This document shows positions 1-8,207 of a DNA stretch of 32,833 nucleotides, in pieces. The DNA comes from SAR324 cluster bacterium (GTDB lineage: Bacteria; SAR324; JACQKK01). Positions within the stretch are counted from its first letter, which is position 1; each line of letters begins with the position of its first letter. The translations under genes and the position numbers were made by a program. The notes below the pieces were generated by a model that had not been told where the DNA came from, did no database searches, and was given only the letters and a program-made list of their open reading frames with translations. The stretch spans positions 1-32,833 of the forward strand of contig JACZRV010000032.1 of the NCBI GenBank assembly GCA_022574555.1. Direction: 5' to 3'.

Positions 1-350
1 ACAATGAGTACCTTGGCCCGGCTGTCGGCGAGAATCCGGCGATGATCCGCGGGTGTTAGCCCAGGATTTACCGGCACGCATACCGCCCCAACCAGGAGTG
101 TGCCCCAAAAACAGGGTGCAACCGCCAGGGACTCGTCCATCAAGAGCATCACCCGGTTCTCCGGCTCCACTCCCATCTGCCGCAGAGCCCTGCCCAGGCG
201 GACGCTCTGCGCCCAAGCATCGTGCCGCGTGAGGGTCTTCCCGCCACAGGTGAGATAGGGGCCGGGCTCTGCTTCGCCGGCCAGCACCGGCCTGAAGAAA
301 TGCTCCGCCACGTTGAACCTGGCGGGCAGATGAATCGCGGGAAGCGGCAT
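1..350 (-). CDS. AMP-dependent acyl-CoA synthetase, benzoate-CoA ligase type (5' part only)
   Basis: This is the first 116 codons of an adenylate-forming ligase that runs off the window at base 1. Translated from the ATG at 350-348 it begins MPLPAIHLPARFNVAEHFF and continues with a segment typical of the N-terminal domain: a TCGGKTLTRHDAW stretch, RALRQMGVEPENRVMLLM, then GAVCVPVNPGLTPADHR. The opening FNVAEHFF and the PVNPGLTP segment resemble benzoate-CoA ligases, which activate an aromatic acid with ATP and CoA for anaerobic or box-type degradation. The ATP-binding P-loop, the substrate pocket and the C-terminal lysine domain lie outside the window, so the substrate is an inference. No convincing Shine-Dalgarno sequence precedes the ATG. 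The upstream neighbour on the same strand is a decayed regulator fragment, which may once have controlled this gene. Confidence 0.82.
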   Translation of the reverse strand, partial: MPLPAIHLPARFNVAEHFFRPVLAGEAEPGPYLTCGGKTLTRHDAWAQSVRLGRALRQMGVEPENRVMLLMDESLAVAPCFWGTLLVGAVCVPVNPGLTPADHRRILADSRAKVLI

Positions 351-423
351 GGGGCCGGTGGGATGAAACGATTGCGCGTGACGGCACGTCCGCTGCGAGG
401 TGCGGGCGGACTTTGGGAAACGG

Positions 424-645
424 TTAGGCTCGTTCCAATTCGTACAGCTTCTCCGTACTCGGAAAGGTATGGCGGTCGACACCCAGGAAGTGGACCGTTT
501 TTTCCTTGTGGTCAAGCGTGTACGCCAGGACGCGCCTGATGTAATTCCGTTCGATTTTCTTCGACGTGGGAAATATGTCGAACAACGAACCCAGGTCTTC
601 CTCCGGGTCCGGCGCTACGGCGGGCCACCCGCTCGGCCGAGGAAA
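424..645 (-). pseudogene. Remnant of a Fis-type helix-turn-helix regulator (C-terminal end)
   Basis: A minus-strand frame opens after a TGA at 648-646 and ends at the TAA at 426-424. It has no ATG, GTG or TTG upstream of the recognisable part. It encodes FPTSKKIERNYIRRVLAYTL, then DHKEKTVHFLGVDRHTF and a KLYELERA tail. This matches the HTH_8 (Fis-like) C-terminal domain of NtrC-type activators, where the family shows a conserved E-x-Y-I-x-x-V-L helix, an N-x-x-x-A-A-x-x-L-G-I turn and a recognition helix. Here the usual Ala residues of the turn are replaced, consistent with decay or divergence. No sigma-54 AAA+ domain precedes it. The roughly 240 bases to the next recognisable fragment (884-1261) hold no continuous frame that I can assign. 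Both fragments could come from one PAS-Fis regulator; that is inference. Confidence 0.55.
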
Positions 646-883
646 TCATGGTCCTGCCGGCCGCATGAAGCCTGTGCTCACGATCATCGAAAACGGAACG
701 GATCGGCGGTATCGCACCGAATGCGGAAATGAACAGCCTTATGGGGCCACTATGTCCAAATCGAATGTCCAATATGAGGGAATATGTCCCGGATGACAAG
801 ATCGATCGGGGTGGAGAGGAAGAATCAGGTTGAAAGTTGTGCCCTGCTGGGGCCGGCTTTCCGCCGCAACTGTCCCCCCGATG

Positions 884-1261
884 TCATGCACCAATCCTTA
901 TACCACGGAAAGCCCCAGCCCCGTCCTTGTGCCGATTGCAAACCTCGCCCCGCCAATGACCCTTATCTCGATTCATATTTTCCTTCCACATGCCTCGAAA
1001 AAGGCTGCTGGGCATGCTGGGGTGGCGGAGCACGGAGGCGTTCTGCCCGATTACGTCTCCCTCGCCGTAGCCGAACAGATCGCAGAAGGCCTTGTTTACG
1101 TAAAGGAGGGTTCCCCGCGGATCGCAGATGACGATCGCCTCGTTGCTGTGGAGGAAGCTTTGATAGATGATCCGCTCGCGATCCAGGGCGCATATTTTCC
1201 TGGTTCCAAGGGAGAGCCCCTGATCATTGATTCCGCCGCCGGCGCCTGGGCCTACACGTTT
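884..1261 (-). pseudogene. Decayed PAS-domain sensor fragment
   Basis: The frame opens after a TGA at 1264-1262 and closes at a TGA at 886-884. It has no start codon before the domain. It encodes a clear PAS core: ALDRERIIYQSFLHSNEA, IVICDPRGTLLYVNKAFCDL, FGYGEGDVIGQ, then RHPSMPSSLFRGMW and a GHWRGEVCNRHKDG strand. PAS domains sense redox, ligands or light and sit in kinases, cyclases or transcription factors. After NRHKDG the frame degenerates. A neighbouring frame continues with WGFPWYKDWCMTSGGQ before its own stop, which suggests a frameshift inside the end of the domain. The fragment starts only 26 bp downstream of the hemN stop codon. With the Fis-type remnant at 424-645 it probably represents one dead regulatory gene. 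Confidence 0.65.
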
Positions 1262-1287
1262 TCACCACTGCGCCGTGGCAGGTCGTT

Positions 1288-2667
1288 TCAGACGGTACGA
1301 GAAAACTTCGCGGCCACGCCGCTATCGGTGGCGTGGTATGCGTCGAAAACGACCGCGATGTTGCGCAGAAACATCTGTCCGACATCGGTGACGGAAATTC
1401 CCCGGGTGTCGAGCACCACCAATCCGTCCCGGGCCATCGGTTCCAGCAAACGAAGTTCATCGGCGAAATGGCGCTGGGGATCGATTTCGAACCTGTGCGC
1501 CAGATCATCGAAGTCCACACGCCCCGCGCAAAATAAATGCTGGATGACGTTCTTTCGCAACCGGTCTTCCCCGTCGAGCCGCATGGCCCTCGCAATCGGA
1601 ATACGCCCGCCCTCCACGGCTTGGTAATATCGGTTGAGCTTTTTTTCGTTTTGCCAGAACCGGCCGCGATAGTCGCTGATCGAGCTGATGCCGAAAGCCA
1701 GGGTTTCGTCCCCCGCCTGGGTGGTGTATCCCATGAAATTACGCTGGAGCGAGCCATCCCGATACGCCGTCGCGAGATCGTCATCACCAAGCGCGAAATG
1801 GTCCAGACCGATGGGTACGTAGCCCCAGTCCGTGAGCCGCTCCCTTGCAGAGAGAAAGATTTCCAGCTTGGTTTCCTTGGTGGGCAAGGATTCGGGAGCG
1901 AACCGGCGTTGGTAGGGGATCGATTGGGGCAGATGAGCATAGTGGTACAATGCAATCCGGTCGGGCCGCAGGTCGCCGACACGGTTGATCGTCTCGGCGA
2001 ATGAGCCGGGGGTTTGTCCGGGCAATCCGTAAATCAAGTCGAAATTGATGCTGCTGAACCCCAGGCCACGGCCGGCTTCCATCAGACCCGCGACCAGGGA
2101 GTAGGGCTGGATCCGGTTGACCAGGCGCTGCACTCGTTCATCGAAGTCCTGAATGCCCATGCTGATTCTGTTGAATCCAATACCGCGCAGGCGCTCGAGC
2201 GAATCGGCCGGGACAGTACGCGGATCTATCTCTATGCTCATTTCCGGTTCATCATCGAACGGGTATAGTTCCCGTGCGGTATCCACCATTTGGGAGAGGG
2301 TTTCCACGGGGAGGAATGTGGGTGTTCCGCCGCCGAAATGGAACTGACGCACCCGGCCGCGAGGGGCTATGCGATCCTGTACCAGGGCCATCTCCTTCTT
2401 CACCGCCTCCGCGTACCGCCTGCCCTGCTCTTTCTTGCTGGTAATCACCACGAAGCAACCGCAGTAGTAACAACGGCTCGCGCAGAACGGTACGTGGATG
2501 TAAAGTGACAAAGAGCCCCCGACAGCCGGCATTTCATCGTCGTTCCAGTTCTGCCGTTCCTCTTCGGTCACCGCCGGCCAATAAGGAATCGGGGGATAGG
2601 ACGTGTAACGAGGCGCGGAAGTATCGTATTTGTCCAGTAGTGCGTCAGAAATTGCGAGTCTTGGCAT
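1288..2667 (-). CDS. hemN: Oxygen-independent coproporphyrinogen III oxidase HemN
   Basis: This radical SAM enzyme decarboxylates coproporphyrinogen III to protoporphyrinogen IX in haem synthesis without oxygen, in the cytoplasm. The 459-residue length matches E. coli HemN. The iron-sulphur motif C62-x3-C66-x2-C69-x-C71 lies in HVPFCASRCYYCGC; the first three cysteines bind the [4Fe-4S] cluster and the fourth is typical of true HemN as opposed to HemW. The SAM-binding glycines are GGGTPTFL at 112-119. The N-terminal DKYDTSAPRYTSYP segment and the C-terminal HemN domain are also present. The ATG at 2667 is the natural start by length. The gene stands alone with a 395-bp gap upstream. I saw no clear FNR box. 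A haem supply without oxygen suits an organism with several c-type cytochromes, two of which lie in this window. Confidence 0.97.
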   Translation of the reverse strand: MPRLAISDALLDKYDTSAPRYTSYPPIPYWPAVTEEERQNWNDDEMPAVGGSLSLYIHVPFCASRCYYCGCFVVITSKKEQGRRYAEAVKKEMALVQDRIAPRGRVRQFHFGGGTPTFLPVETLSQMVDTARELYPFDDEPEMSIEIDPRTVPADSLERLRGIGFNRISMGIQDFDERVQRLVNRIQPYSLVAGLMEAGRGLGFSSINFDLIYGLPGQTPGSFAETINRVGDLRPDRIALYHYAHLPQSIPYQRRFAPESLPTKETKLEIFLSARERLTDWGYVPIGLDHFALGDDDLATAYRDGSLQRNFMGYTTQAGDETLAFGISSISDYRGRFWQNEKKLNRYYQAVEGGRIPIARAMRLDGEDRLRKNVIQHLFCAGRVDFDDLAHRFEIDPQRHFADELRLLEPMARDGLVVLDTRGISVTDVGQMFLRNIAVVFDAYHATDSGVAAKFSRTV

Positions 2668-3062
2668 GACTATCTTGAAAAAGATGGATTAGAAGAATCC
2701 GGCTCATTTTATTCCGCATCGGACGACAATCATACCTGCAACCACTGGGCCCCATCTCGCCTGATGCGTATTTGCACCGAATTCGGAAATCCCAATCCCG
2801 TCTTCTCCGTTGGGCACCGTTACGGTTGGCGTACGGTCATTGTCGGCACCCTGGGCGGCTAGAGGGTAAGGATTGGGAGGGTTCTCGAATACGATGATTG
2901 TTAGCGACGATTCTTAGCGGCACATAAAAACGGGCAGCAGGGTCCAGGGTAACTGATTTGCTGGCGATTAGCATCATCCCGGCAGCCCCGTGACGGCTGT
3001 TGGCGACTAAGAATTCACGGCTGTTCGCGCCGTACAAGTCCAAATGTGGGATATTTTACGCC
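2668..3062. other. Divergent intergenic region between hemN and the HAD phosphatase gene
   Basis: These 395 bases hold no frame I can defend as a gene and must carry the promoters of hemN (leftward) and of the HAD/HD-GYP pair (rightward). One inverted repeat is visible: ATTCTTAG at 2910-2917 and CTAAGAAT at 3007-3014, each in a similar context (GCGACGATTCTTAG against CTAAGAATTC preceded by GGCGA). The spacing of about 90 bases is long for a single operator. A TTG in frame at 3000 could extend the HAD protein by 21 residues, but the added sequence is not family-like. Confidence 0.5.
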
Positions 3063-3830
3063 ATGATTTCGAAATCATACGAGAGCGTTTCCCGCCTGTT
3101 GCTGTTCGATATCGACGGCACCCTGCTACACACCAGCGGAAATGCCGTGCAGGCCCTGTTGGCTGCCTTGGAATCGGTCTACGGAAAGACGCCGCCCAGC
3201 GACGGCTTTCTCATGGACGGCAAAACGGAACTGCGCATCGTGCACGAGCTGTTGGCCACGTCGAGGCTGGCTCGGCAAGACGTGGAAAGCCGTTTGCACG
3301 AGTTTTGGCCGTCGTATGCCATAGAGTTGAAAAAAAGAATCCTTCCCTCAACAACCGTCGTATATGAAGGAGTGAGGGAACTCATAAAAGCCCTGGGGCA
3401 AAGAGAAGATGTACTGATCGCATTGCTGACGGGCAATTGTGAAGCCGCGGCTCGGGTCAAACTGGACGCAGCAGGATTGGGCGGAGCCTTTTCCTTTGGG
3501 ATTTTCGGCCAGCACCACGAAGACCGGCAACGGCTTCCCCGATTGGCATTGGATGAGGCCGAGCGGAGATTCGATATACGGCTGGCCGGAAAAGCGGTGG
3601 TTATCGTCGGGGATACGCCAGCCGATATTCTTTGTGCAAAGCCCTTGGGCCTGAGATCGATTGCGGTGGCCACCGGCAGGTACACCGCTGACGATCTCGC
3701 GTCGTTTTCGCCCGATTACGTATTTGAAAATCTGTCGGACATAGTATCGATTTTGAGGGCAATATTTGAACCTATCGTGGCTGGGACGCAGGCGGGGAGA
3801 ACACGGAAAAAAGCGACGGAATTTTCATGA
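3063..3830 (+). CDS. HAD-superfamily phosphatase (phosphoglycolate phosphatase-like)
   Basis: The 255-residue product belongs to the haloacid dehalogenase superfamily of Asp-dependent phosphatases. Motif I is LLLFDIDGTLL, with nucleophile D16 and acid/base D18. Motif II is LLTGN. The lysine of motif III is probably in the GKAVVI segment, and motif IV is GDTPADI. An alpha-helical cap lies between motifs I and II, as in phosphoglycolate phosphatases and beta-phosphoglucomutases. The substrate cannot be read from the sequence. I chose the ATG at 3063 because the core begins within 12 residues of it; a TTG at 3000 would add a poorly conserved tail. The stop codon overlaps the start of the next gene (ATGA at 3827-3830), so the two are very likely co-translated. 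That links the phosphatase to a c-di-GMP response regulator, an uncommon partner. Confidence 0.87.
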   Translation: MISKSYESVSRLLLFDIDGTLLHTSGNAVQALLAALESVYGKTPPSDGFLMDGKTELRIVHELLATSRLARQDVESRLHEFWPSYAIELKKRILPSTTVVYEGVRELIKALGQREDVLIALLTGNCEAAARVKLDAAGLGGAFSFGIFGQHHEDRQRLPRLALDEAERRFDIRLAGKAVVIVGDTPADILCAKPLGLRSIAVATGRYTADDLASFSPDYVFENLSDIVSILRAIFEPIVAGTQAGRTRKKATEFS

Positions 3831-5071
3831 ATAGCCAGGACCGGACACAGGGGAATCAGAAGCAGAATGATGCCAACGTAATCCAACTAAGCGCGCAGCC
3901 CCATCGTATGGGGCTGCCCGAAGAATCATCCGCCGGCCGCATTGCGCCGCGCGATGCAGAATCTTTGTCCGCGGGCGAGGATACGCAGACCTCCACTCCA
4001 ATTCACATTCTCGTCGTCGACGACCACCCTCCCATCCGCACCTTGATGCGCAGGCTTTTGGAATCGAATGGGTATCTCTGCTCGCTGGCAGCTGATGCCG
4101 AACAAGCCAGGCAGGCCATGGAATGCCAATCGTTCGAACTGGTTCTGTGCGACATCAATATGCCGCCTGGAGAATCGGGGTTCGAACTCGTCCGGTCGTT
4201 GGCCAGCGATTATCCCGATACCGCCGTGATGATGGTCACCGCCGAGGACAACACGGATTCGGCCGAGATAGCGACGAGCATCGGTGCCTATGGCTACGTG
4301 ATAAAACCGTTCAAGATAAACGAGCTGTTGATCAATATTTCCAATGCCTTACGCCGCAGAAAATTGGAAATCGAGAATCGCCGTTACCGGGAGAATCTGG
4401 AACAAACTGTTGCAGAGCGTACATCGGAATTGCGCGATGCGCTGGTCAAACTACAGGCGGCCGAGCGGGAGATCCGCGGGGCCCACGAGGAGACGGTCTT
4501 TCGCCTGATGCGGGCGGCAGAGTTCCGCGACAACGAAACCGCTCAACACATCCAGCGCATGAGCCAGTATTGCGTGTTGCTGGCCCGGCTGATCGGAAAC
4601 GATAGCGAATATTGCGATCTGCTGAGGCTGGCCAGCCCCCTGCACGATATCGGCAAGATCGGCACCCCGGACCAGATCCTCCTCAAGCCGGGGCGATTGA
4701 CCAGCGACGAGTTCGAGATCATGAAGCAGCACGCCGACATTGGCTGTCGCATCCTGCAGGGAACCGGAATACCGATGCTGGAAATGGGAGCCACCATCGC
4801 CTACACCCATCATGAAAAATACAATGGAAAAGGATATCCCATGGGATTGAAGGGCGAGGATATCCCTATCGAGGGGCGCATCACGGCAATTGCCGACGTT
4901 TTTGATGCACTGACCAGTAAGCGGGTCTACAAATCCGCCCACACCATCGAGGAATCAATCGACTTCATGCGCAGCAACAGCGGGGAGCATTTCGATCCCA
5001 ATCTCTTGGACATATTCGTGAGCAACCTGGAATTGGTTCTCGAGATCAAGCGGCAATTCCCGGAGGACTGA
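3827..5071 (+). CDS. Response regulator with HD-GYP c-di-GMP phosphodiesterase output
   Basis: The 414-residue protein resembles RpfG-type regulators that hydrolyse cyclic di-GMP when a partner kinase phosphorylates them. Residues 1-57 form a polar, probably disordered tail. The receiver domain covers about 58-178, with acidic pair D65-D66, phosphoacceptor D109 (LVLCDINMP), T138 and K160 (VIKPF). A helical linker of about 176-222 follows. The HD-GYP domain has HDIGKIG with H273-D274, paired histidines H328-H329 and the GKGYP signature at 334-338 (GYP at 336-338), followed by AIADVFDALTSKRVYK. All metal-ligand motifs are present, so activity is expected. No cognate kinase is adjacent; the histidine kinase at 12792 is a candidate only by proximity. 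The gene overlaps the HAD phosphatase gene by 4 bp. Confidence 0.95.
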   Translation: MNSQDRTQGNQKQNDANVIQLSAQPHRMGLPEESSAGRIAPRDAESLSAGEDTQTSTPIHILVVDDHPPIRTLMRRLLESNGYLCSLAADAEQARQAMECQSFELVLCDINMPPGESGFELVRSLASDYPDTAVMMVTAEDNTDSAEIATSIGAYGYVIKPFKINELLINISNALRRRKLEIENRRYRENLEQTVAERTSELRDALVKLQAAEREIRGAHEETVFRLMRAAEFRDNETAQHIQRMSQYCVLLARLIGNDSEYCDLLRLASPLHDIGKIGTPDQILLKPGRLTSDEFEIMKQHADIGCRILQGTGIPMLEMGATIAYTHHEKYNGKGYPMGLKGEDIPIEGRITAIADVFDALTSKRVYKSAHTIEESIDFMRSNSGEHFDPNLLDIFVSNLELVLEIKRQFPED

Positions 5072-5127
5072 ACCTGCCTTCCCGCGCCCCAGTTGAAATG
5101 TATGCCGCCATTCGGCAGACCGGCACC

Positions 5128-5151
5128 GGTAATCTCTCGGGTAATCTCTCG
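5128..5151. repeat. Direct repeat, 12 bp x 2
   Basis: The unit GGTAATCTCTCG occurs twice without a gap in the 112-bp space between two convergent genes (stops at 5071 and 5184). It is one of several short perfect tandem duplications in this window, and like most of them its unit length is a multiple of three. Confidence 0.9.
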
Positions 5152-5183
5152 GGGGGCCGTGTCTGCAAGACCAGGCTGATCGT

Positions 5184-7088
5184 TCAGCGGGCTGGCACCG
5201 AACCGGAATCGGCGCTTGGTGGTTCGACGGCCAATTCAATGGGCGGCAGCCTCATCCGGAATAATACAGAATCCTGGGCTCGCTGCCCCGCTTCACGGGG
5301 CAGCGGATCGATAACGGCCAGAAATCGGCGGCGGATTTCCCGCTCTTTCTCGGGCAGTTCGAGGGTGCGGTAGACAGTCGCCAGTCGCTCCAGGAATACC
5401 GGCAGCAAGGGGGAATTCTGCTCAATACCCGCTTCCAGAAGCCCCTGCGCCCTCACCCACTCGCCGGTATCGATGGCGATGCGGCTCGCTCCGTCGATCA
5501 GCCAGGGATCACGGGGATGGCTTCTCAATCCGCGGGCAAATGCCTTGCGCGCGGCTTTGCGGTTTCCCGATCGCTCATGCAGATACCCTGCGAGGCGATG
5601 GAAAGCTCCGGCACCGAAATCGGTTTTCATAAAGGGCGAAATAGCGGCAAGCGCCTCGTCGTATCGCCTCAGCGAACCCAATGCCGCGGCGTGAAGATAA
5701 ACCGCTTCCCAGGCAGGTGTCGCCTGATCCACCAGTGGCGATGTGTGATCGATTGCTGCGTGGTACTGCCCGCGCAAAAAGGCCAAGCGGCCCCGAGCGA
5801 AGCGCGCTGCCGGATCGCCGGGGGGCATTGTGGAAAGCGTTTTTTCGGCCCCGTCGTAATCGCCGGTGAGTGTCTGCCATTCGGCCCTTAGCATGAGTGC
5901 TTCCACATCACCGGGCTGGGATTTTAGATAGGTGTCCAGCAGGCCAGATGCCTGTGCCTCCGCCCCCTCGGCCAGCAGACGGCGGATTCGCAGCAGCCGT
6001 GTGCGTTTGTGATGAGGACTGAGTGAATCCGCCCGTTTCAGCGCCAGATTGCCGCGTAGAAAATCGCCCAAACTGAAATAGGCCACCGCCATCCAGTAGT
6101 GGCCTTCCGGCCAGTTGGGAGCCACTTCCACCGCCGCAGTCAAAGGTCTGATGGCTTCCGCCGGTCTGTTTCGCGCCAGCAGAGACTGACTGAGCACGAC
6201 AAGCGCCGGGGCGTGGCGGGGGAACTGTTCGAGGAGGCGGTCCAGTTGTTGGCCGGCCGAATCGATCCGTCCCCGAGCCGCGGCGATCTTTACCCCGGCC
6301 AGGATGTCGTCCGGAGTGGGCTCGCCTAGCGCAGCCAAGCGCTGATAGATCGTCTCGGCGGAATCCCAATCTTCCCGTTGAACATGGATGTCGAGCAGTT
6401 GGCGCAGAATCTCCAAGTCGTCCGGATTAACCGCCAACCGCTCCTGCGCCAGCAATAGAGCGTCTTCCAGCCGCTCCAGTGCAATCAGAATGCGCAGGTG
6501 GAGCAGCAGCGCCTCCTTGTCCGCCGGCCGGATGCGGCGCGTTGCCACGATGGCCGGTTCCGCCGGGATCGTTTCTCCGATCTCGAACAGGATTCGAGCC
6601 AGATGAAACCGGGCGTCAAAGTACCGTGGCTCGAAGCGGATCGCCTGTTCCAAGGCTTTGCGAGCGGAAGCGCTATCGCCCAGCAGTTGGTGGGTAATGG
6701 CCAGACCCACGTAGGCCGACAGCCGCTCGCTGTCCACCGTCACGGCCTGATTATAGGCCAGCAGTGCCTGAAAACGCTTTTCCTGCTGCAGCAGAATTTC
6801 CGCGAGCGTCTCCAGAAACCCGGAATGAAACGGTTCCAAATCGGTCGCTTCGACGGCCAGGGTTTCGGCTTGCTCGAGCTTCCCTTGGGCGGCCATGATA
6901 CGGGCCAATGCGTGCAAGGTGTCGGTGTCTCGATCGACCGGGTCCAGCCGCTCGCGCAGATCGTCTTCCAGGAGGGCCAATTCCGGCTGCGTAGCTGAAG
7001 CGATCCGCTCTGGACCTGGTAGGGCGGCCGAGCACGAGCAAAGCCCCAACCCGATCAGTCCGGCCACCAAGTATCCACTGTTCGTCAT
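5184..7088 (-). CDS. TPR-repeat lipoprotein
   Basis: The 634-residue protein starts MTNSGYLVAGLIGLGLCSC, a lipoprotein-type signal peptide. The likely lipidated cysteine is the second one, C19 (LCSC), because L-C-S-C fits the lipobox better than LGLC. The rest is almost entirely tetratricopeptide-like helical pairs: recurring A-x-A-x-x-L-E-x-A units such as HALARIMAAQGKLEQAETLA and SARKALEQAIRFEPRYFDARF, about a dozen or more in tandem. TPR arrays scaffold protein complexes, often in exopolysaccharide or outer-membrane assembly; they have no catalytic role here. The start codon overlaps the stop of the lipoprotein gene upstream (ATGA at 7088-7085), so the two are co-translated and probably act together at the envelope. 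A strong DNA palindrome lies near the 3' end at 5281-5305. Confidence 0.88.
   Translation of the reverse strand: MTNSGYLVAGLIGLGLCSCSAALPGPERIASATQPELALLEDDLRERLDPVDRDTDTLHALARIMAAQGKLEQAETLAVEATDLEPFHSGFLETLAEILLQQEKRFQALLAYNQAVTVDSERLSAYVGLAITHQLLGDSASARKALEQAIRFEPRYFDARFHLARILFEIGETIPAEPAIVATRRIRPADKEALLLHLRILIALERLEDALLLAQERLAVNPDDLEILRQLLDIHVQREDWDSAETIYQRLAALGEPTPDDILAGVKIAAARGRIDSAGQQLDRLLEQFPRHAPALVVLSQSLLARNRPAEAIRPLTAAVEVAPNWPEGHYWMAVAYFSLGDFLRGNLALKRADSLSPHHKRTRLLRIRRLLAEGAEAQASGLLDTYLKSQPGDVEALMLRAEWQTLTGDYDGAEKTLSTMPPGDPAARFARGRLAFLRGQYHAAIDHTSPLVDQATPAWEAVYLHAAALGSLRRYDEALAAISPFMKTDFGAGAFHRLAGYLHERSGNRKAARKAFARGLRSHPRDPWLIDGASRIAIDTGEWVRAQGLLEAGIEQNSPLLPVFLERLATVYRTLELPEKEREIRRRFLAVIDPLPREAGQRAQDSVLFRMRLPPIELAVEPPSADSGSVPAR
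5281..5305. repeat. Perfect 10-bp inverted repeat inside the TPR gene
   Basis: CGCTGCCCCG at 5281-5290 is followed by the 5-base loop CTTCA and its exact complement CGGGGCAGCG at 5296-5305. On either strand the RNA would fold into a very stable GC hairpin. It lies in coding sequence about 100 bp before the TPR gene stop and has no U-tract, so it is not a classical terminator. Confidence 0.85.
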
Positions 7089-7918
7089 GGGGAAGGCTCG
7101 TGTGGCATGGAAACGTGAATGGGCTCCGCAGACGGACCCTCACCACCGAACTGATCCACCAGGCGCAACGTATATTCCAATTCCATCATTGGCGCACCCG
7201 GCAGTTCTTCATCGCCGGCTTTGAAGACGCGGTCGATCCAGAACGGTTTGGAGACCGGATCTTTATTGATCGGTTTCATCGGCCACGCTTGGCCCGAGCG
7301 CTTTCGGTAGACGTTGGCCCGATAGAATCTTTCGCGTTCGACGGGTGGGCCGCCGTCACTCATGACCCGCACGATACTTTCCCGGCGAGGCTCCCAGAAC
7401 AACCGCACGGCCGGAATGGGGGCGGGGGCCTCGTCCTCCACCACAATCGGCGCAGCGGCCCATTCCCATCGGACAGTATGGACGGGAATGGCGTTCAGTC
7501 CCCGCACCAGACCGGTGGATGCCTCCAGGCTCATACCATCGCCCAGCCGCGCGGAAACACGAAAACGCCACGCGTCCCGATTCGACGATGGGGTGTAATA
7601 ATAATAGGTACGGCCGGCCTCCCACACCAATCCAGGGGCGCCGAGGGGCAGATCCATCTCATGGGTTGCGGCAGAGGCACAGCGGACGGTTGCTGGGCCA
7701 CAGGCGAACGCGAATTCTTCCACGTGCAATACGTAACCCCGCAGGCCGGAAAACCGATCGGATTTCTGCGCGCTGGGTCCGCGCCAGGATATCAAAATCC
7801 TCTCTCCTTGTTGCCGTGCCATCAATCGGGAAACCCCAGGCAGGAATTTCTCCAAGGGCCGGGGGGATGTCCTGCGGCCGCAGCCGGCAACAATGACAAG
7901 TATCAGCACGACCGCCAT
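7085..7918 (-). CDS. Putative lipoprotein with fibronectin-III-like region
   Basis: From the ATG at 7918 the product is about 277 residues and begins MAVVLILVIVAGCGRRTSP, a signal peptide with a good lipobox (VAGC). The body has beta-rich stretches that look like fibronectin type III repeats: RILISWRGPSAQKSDRFSGL followed by RGYVLHVEEFAF, and later FYRANVYRKRSG and YTLRLVDQFGGEGP. These match the general pattern of Gly-Cys lipoproteins with Fn3 repeats in envelope operons; no specific function can be assigned. The n-region lacks a positive charge when started at 7918, so a start further upstream is possible. The open frame extends to 8317, and the segment GRPRGAAISAG just before the Met would provide charges. 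Its stop overlaps the TPR lipoprotein start by 4 bp. Confidence 0.7.
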   Translation of the reverse strand: MAVVLILVIVAGCGRRTSPRPLEKFLPGVSRLMARQQGERILISWRGPSAQKSDRFSGLRGYVLHVEEFAFACGPATVRCASAATHEMDLPLGAPGLVWEAGRTYYYYTPSSNRDAWRFRVSARLGDGMSLEASTGLVRGLNAIPVHTVRWEWAAAPIVVEDEAPAPIPAVRLFWEPRRESIVRVMSDGGPPVERERFYRANVYRKRSGQAWPMKPINKDPVSKPFWIDRVFKAGDEELPGAPMMELEYTLRLVDQFGGEGPSAEPIHVSMPHEPSP

Positions 7919-8063
7919 GCAAAGCCCGGCAGAAATCGCAGCACCCCGGGGCCGGCCGTAGTGCTTAAAATCACTGTGATGGGACCGCCCGTCAGCGATT
8001 CTATCGAGGCGTTCGCAATGGCGTCTGTTTTCGATTGTCACGTCGCCCGCGTTCCATGCGCCC

Positions 8064-8093
8064 GTCGTGGGCCAGGGGGTCGTGGGCCAGGGG
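8064..8093. repeat. Direct repeat, 15 bp x 2
   Basis: GTCGTGGGCCAGGGG is repeated exactly and without a gap upstream of the lipoprotein gene that starts near 7918 on the minus strand. Read in that gene's extended frame it would encode two PWPTT units, but this is most likely 5' untranslated sequence. Confidence 0.9.
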
Positions 8094-8207
8094 AGAAACC
8101 TGCGCACGGCGATTGCCTCGGTCAGACAACGGAATACTCTCAATTCACGGATTCCATGGAACCGGACGGGGCGGTGAGGCGGATGGCGCAATCGGTGCCT
8201 GGAAGGA

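Noticed and set aside
830..1627. A 265-codon plus-strand frame across the PAS remnant and hemN
   Set aside because: It is the antisense of the PAS core and of the end of hemN and has no domain of its own.
2670..2690. A TTGAAAAAGATGG sequence next to the hemN start that recalls half of an FNR box
   Set aside because: Only one half-site fits and it lies directly at the start codon, too close for a normal activator site.
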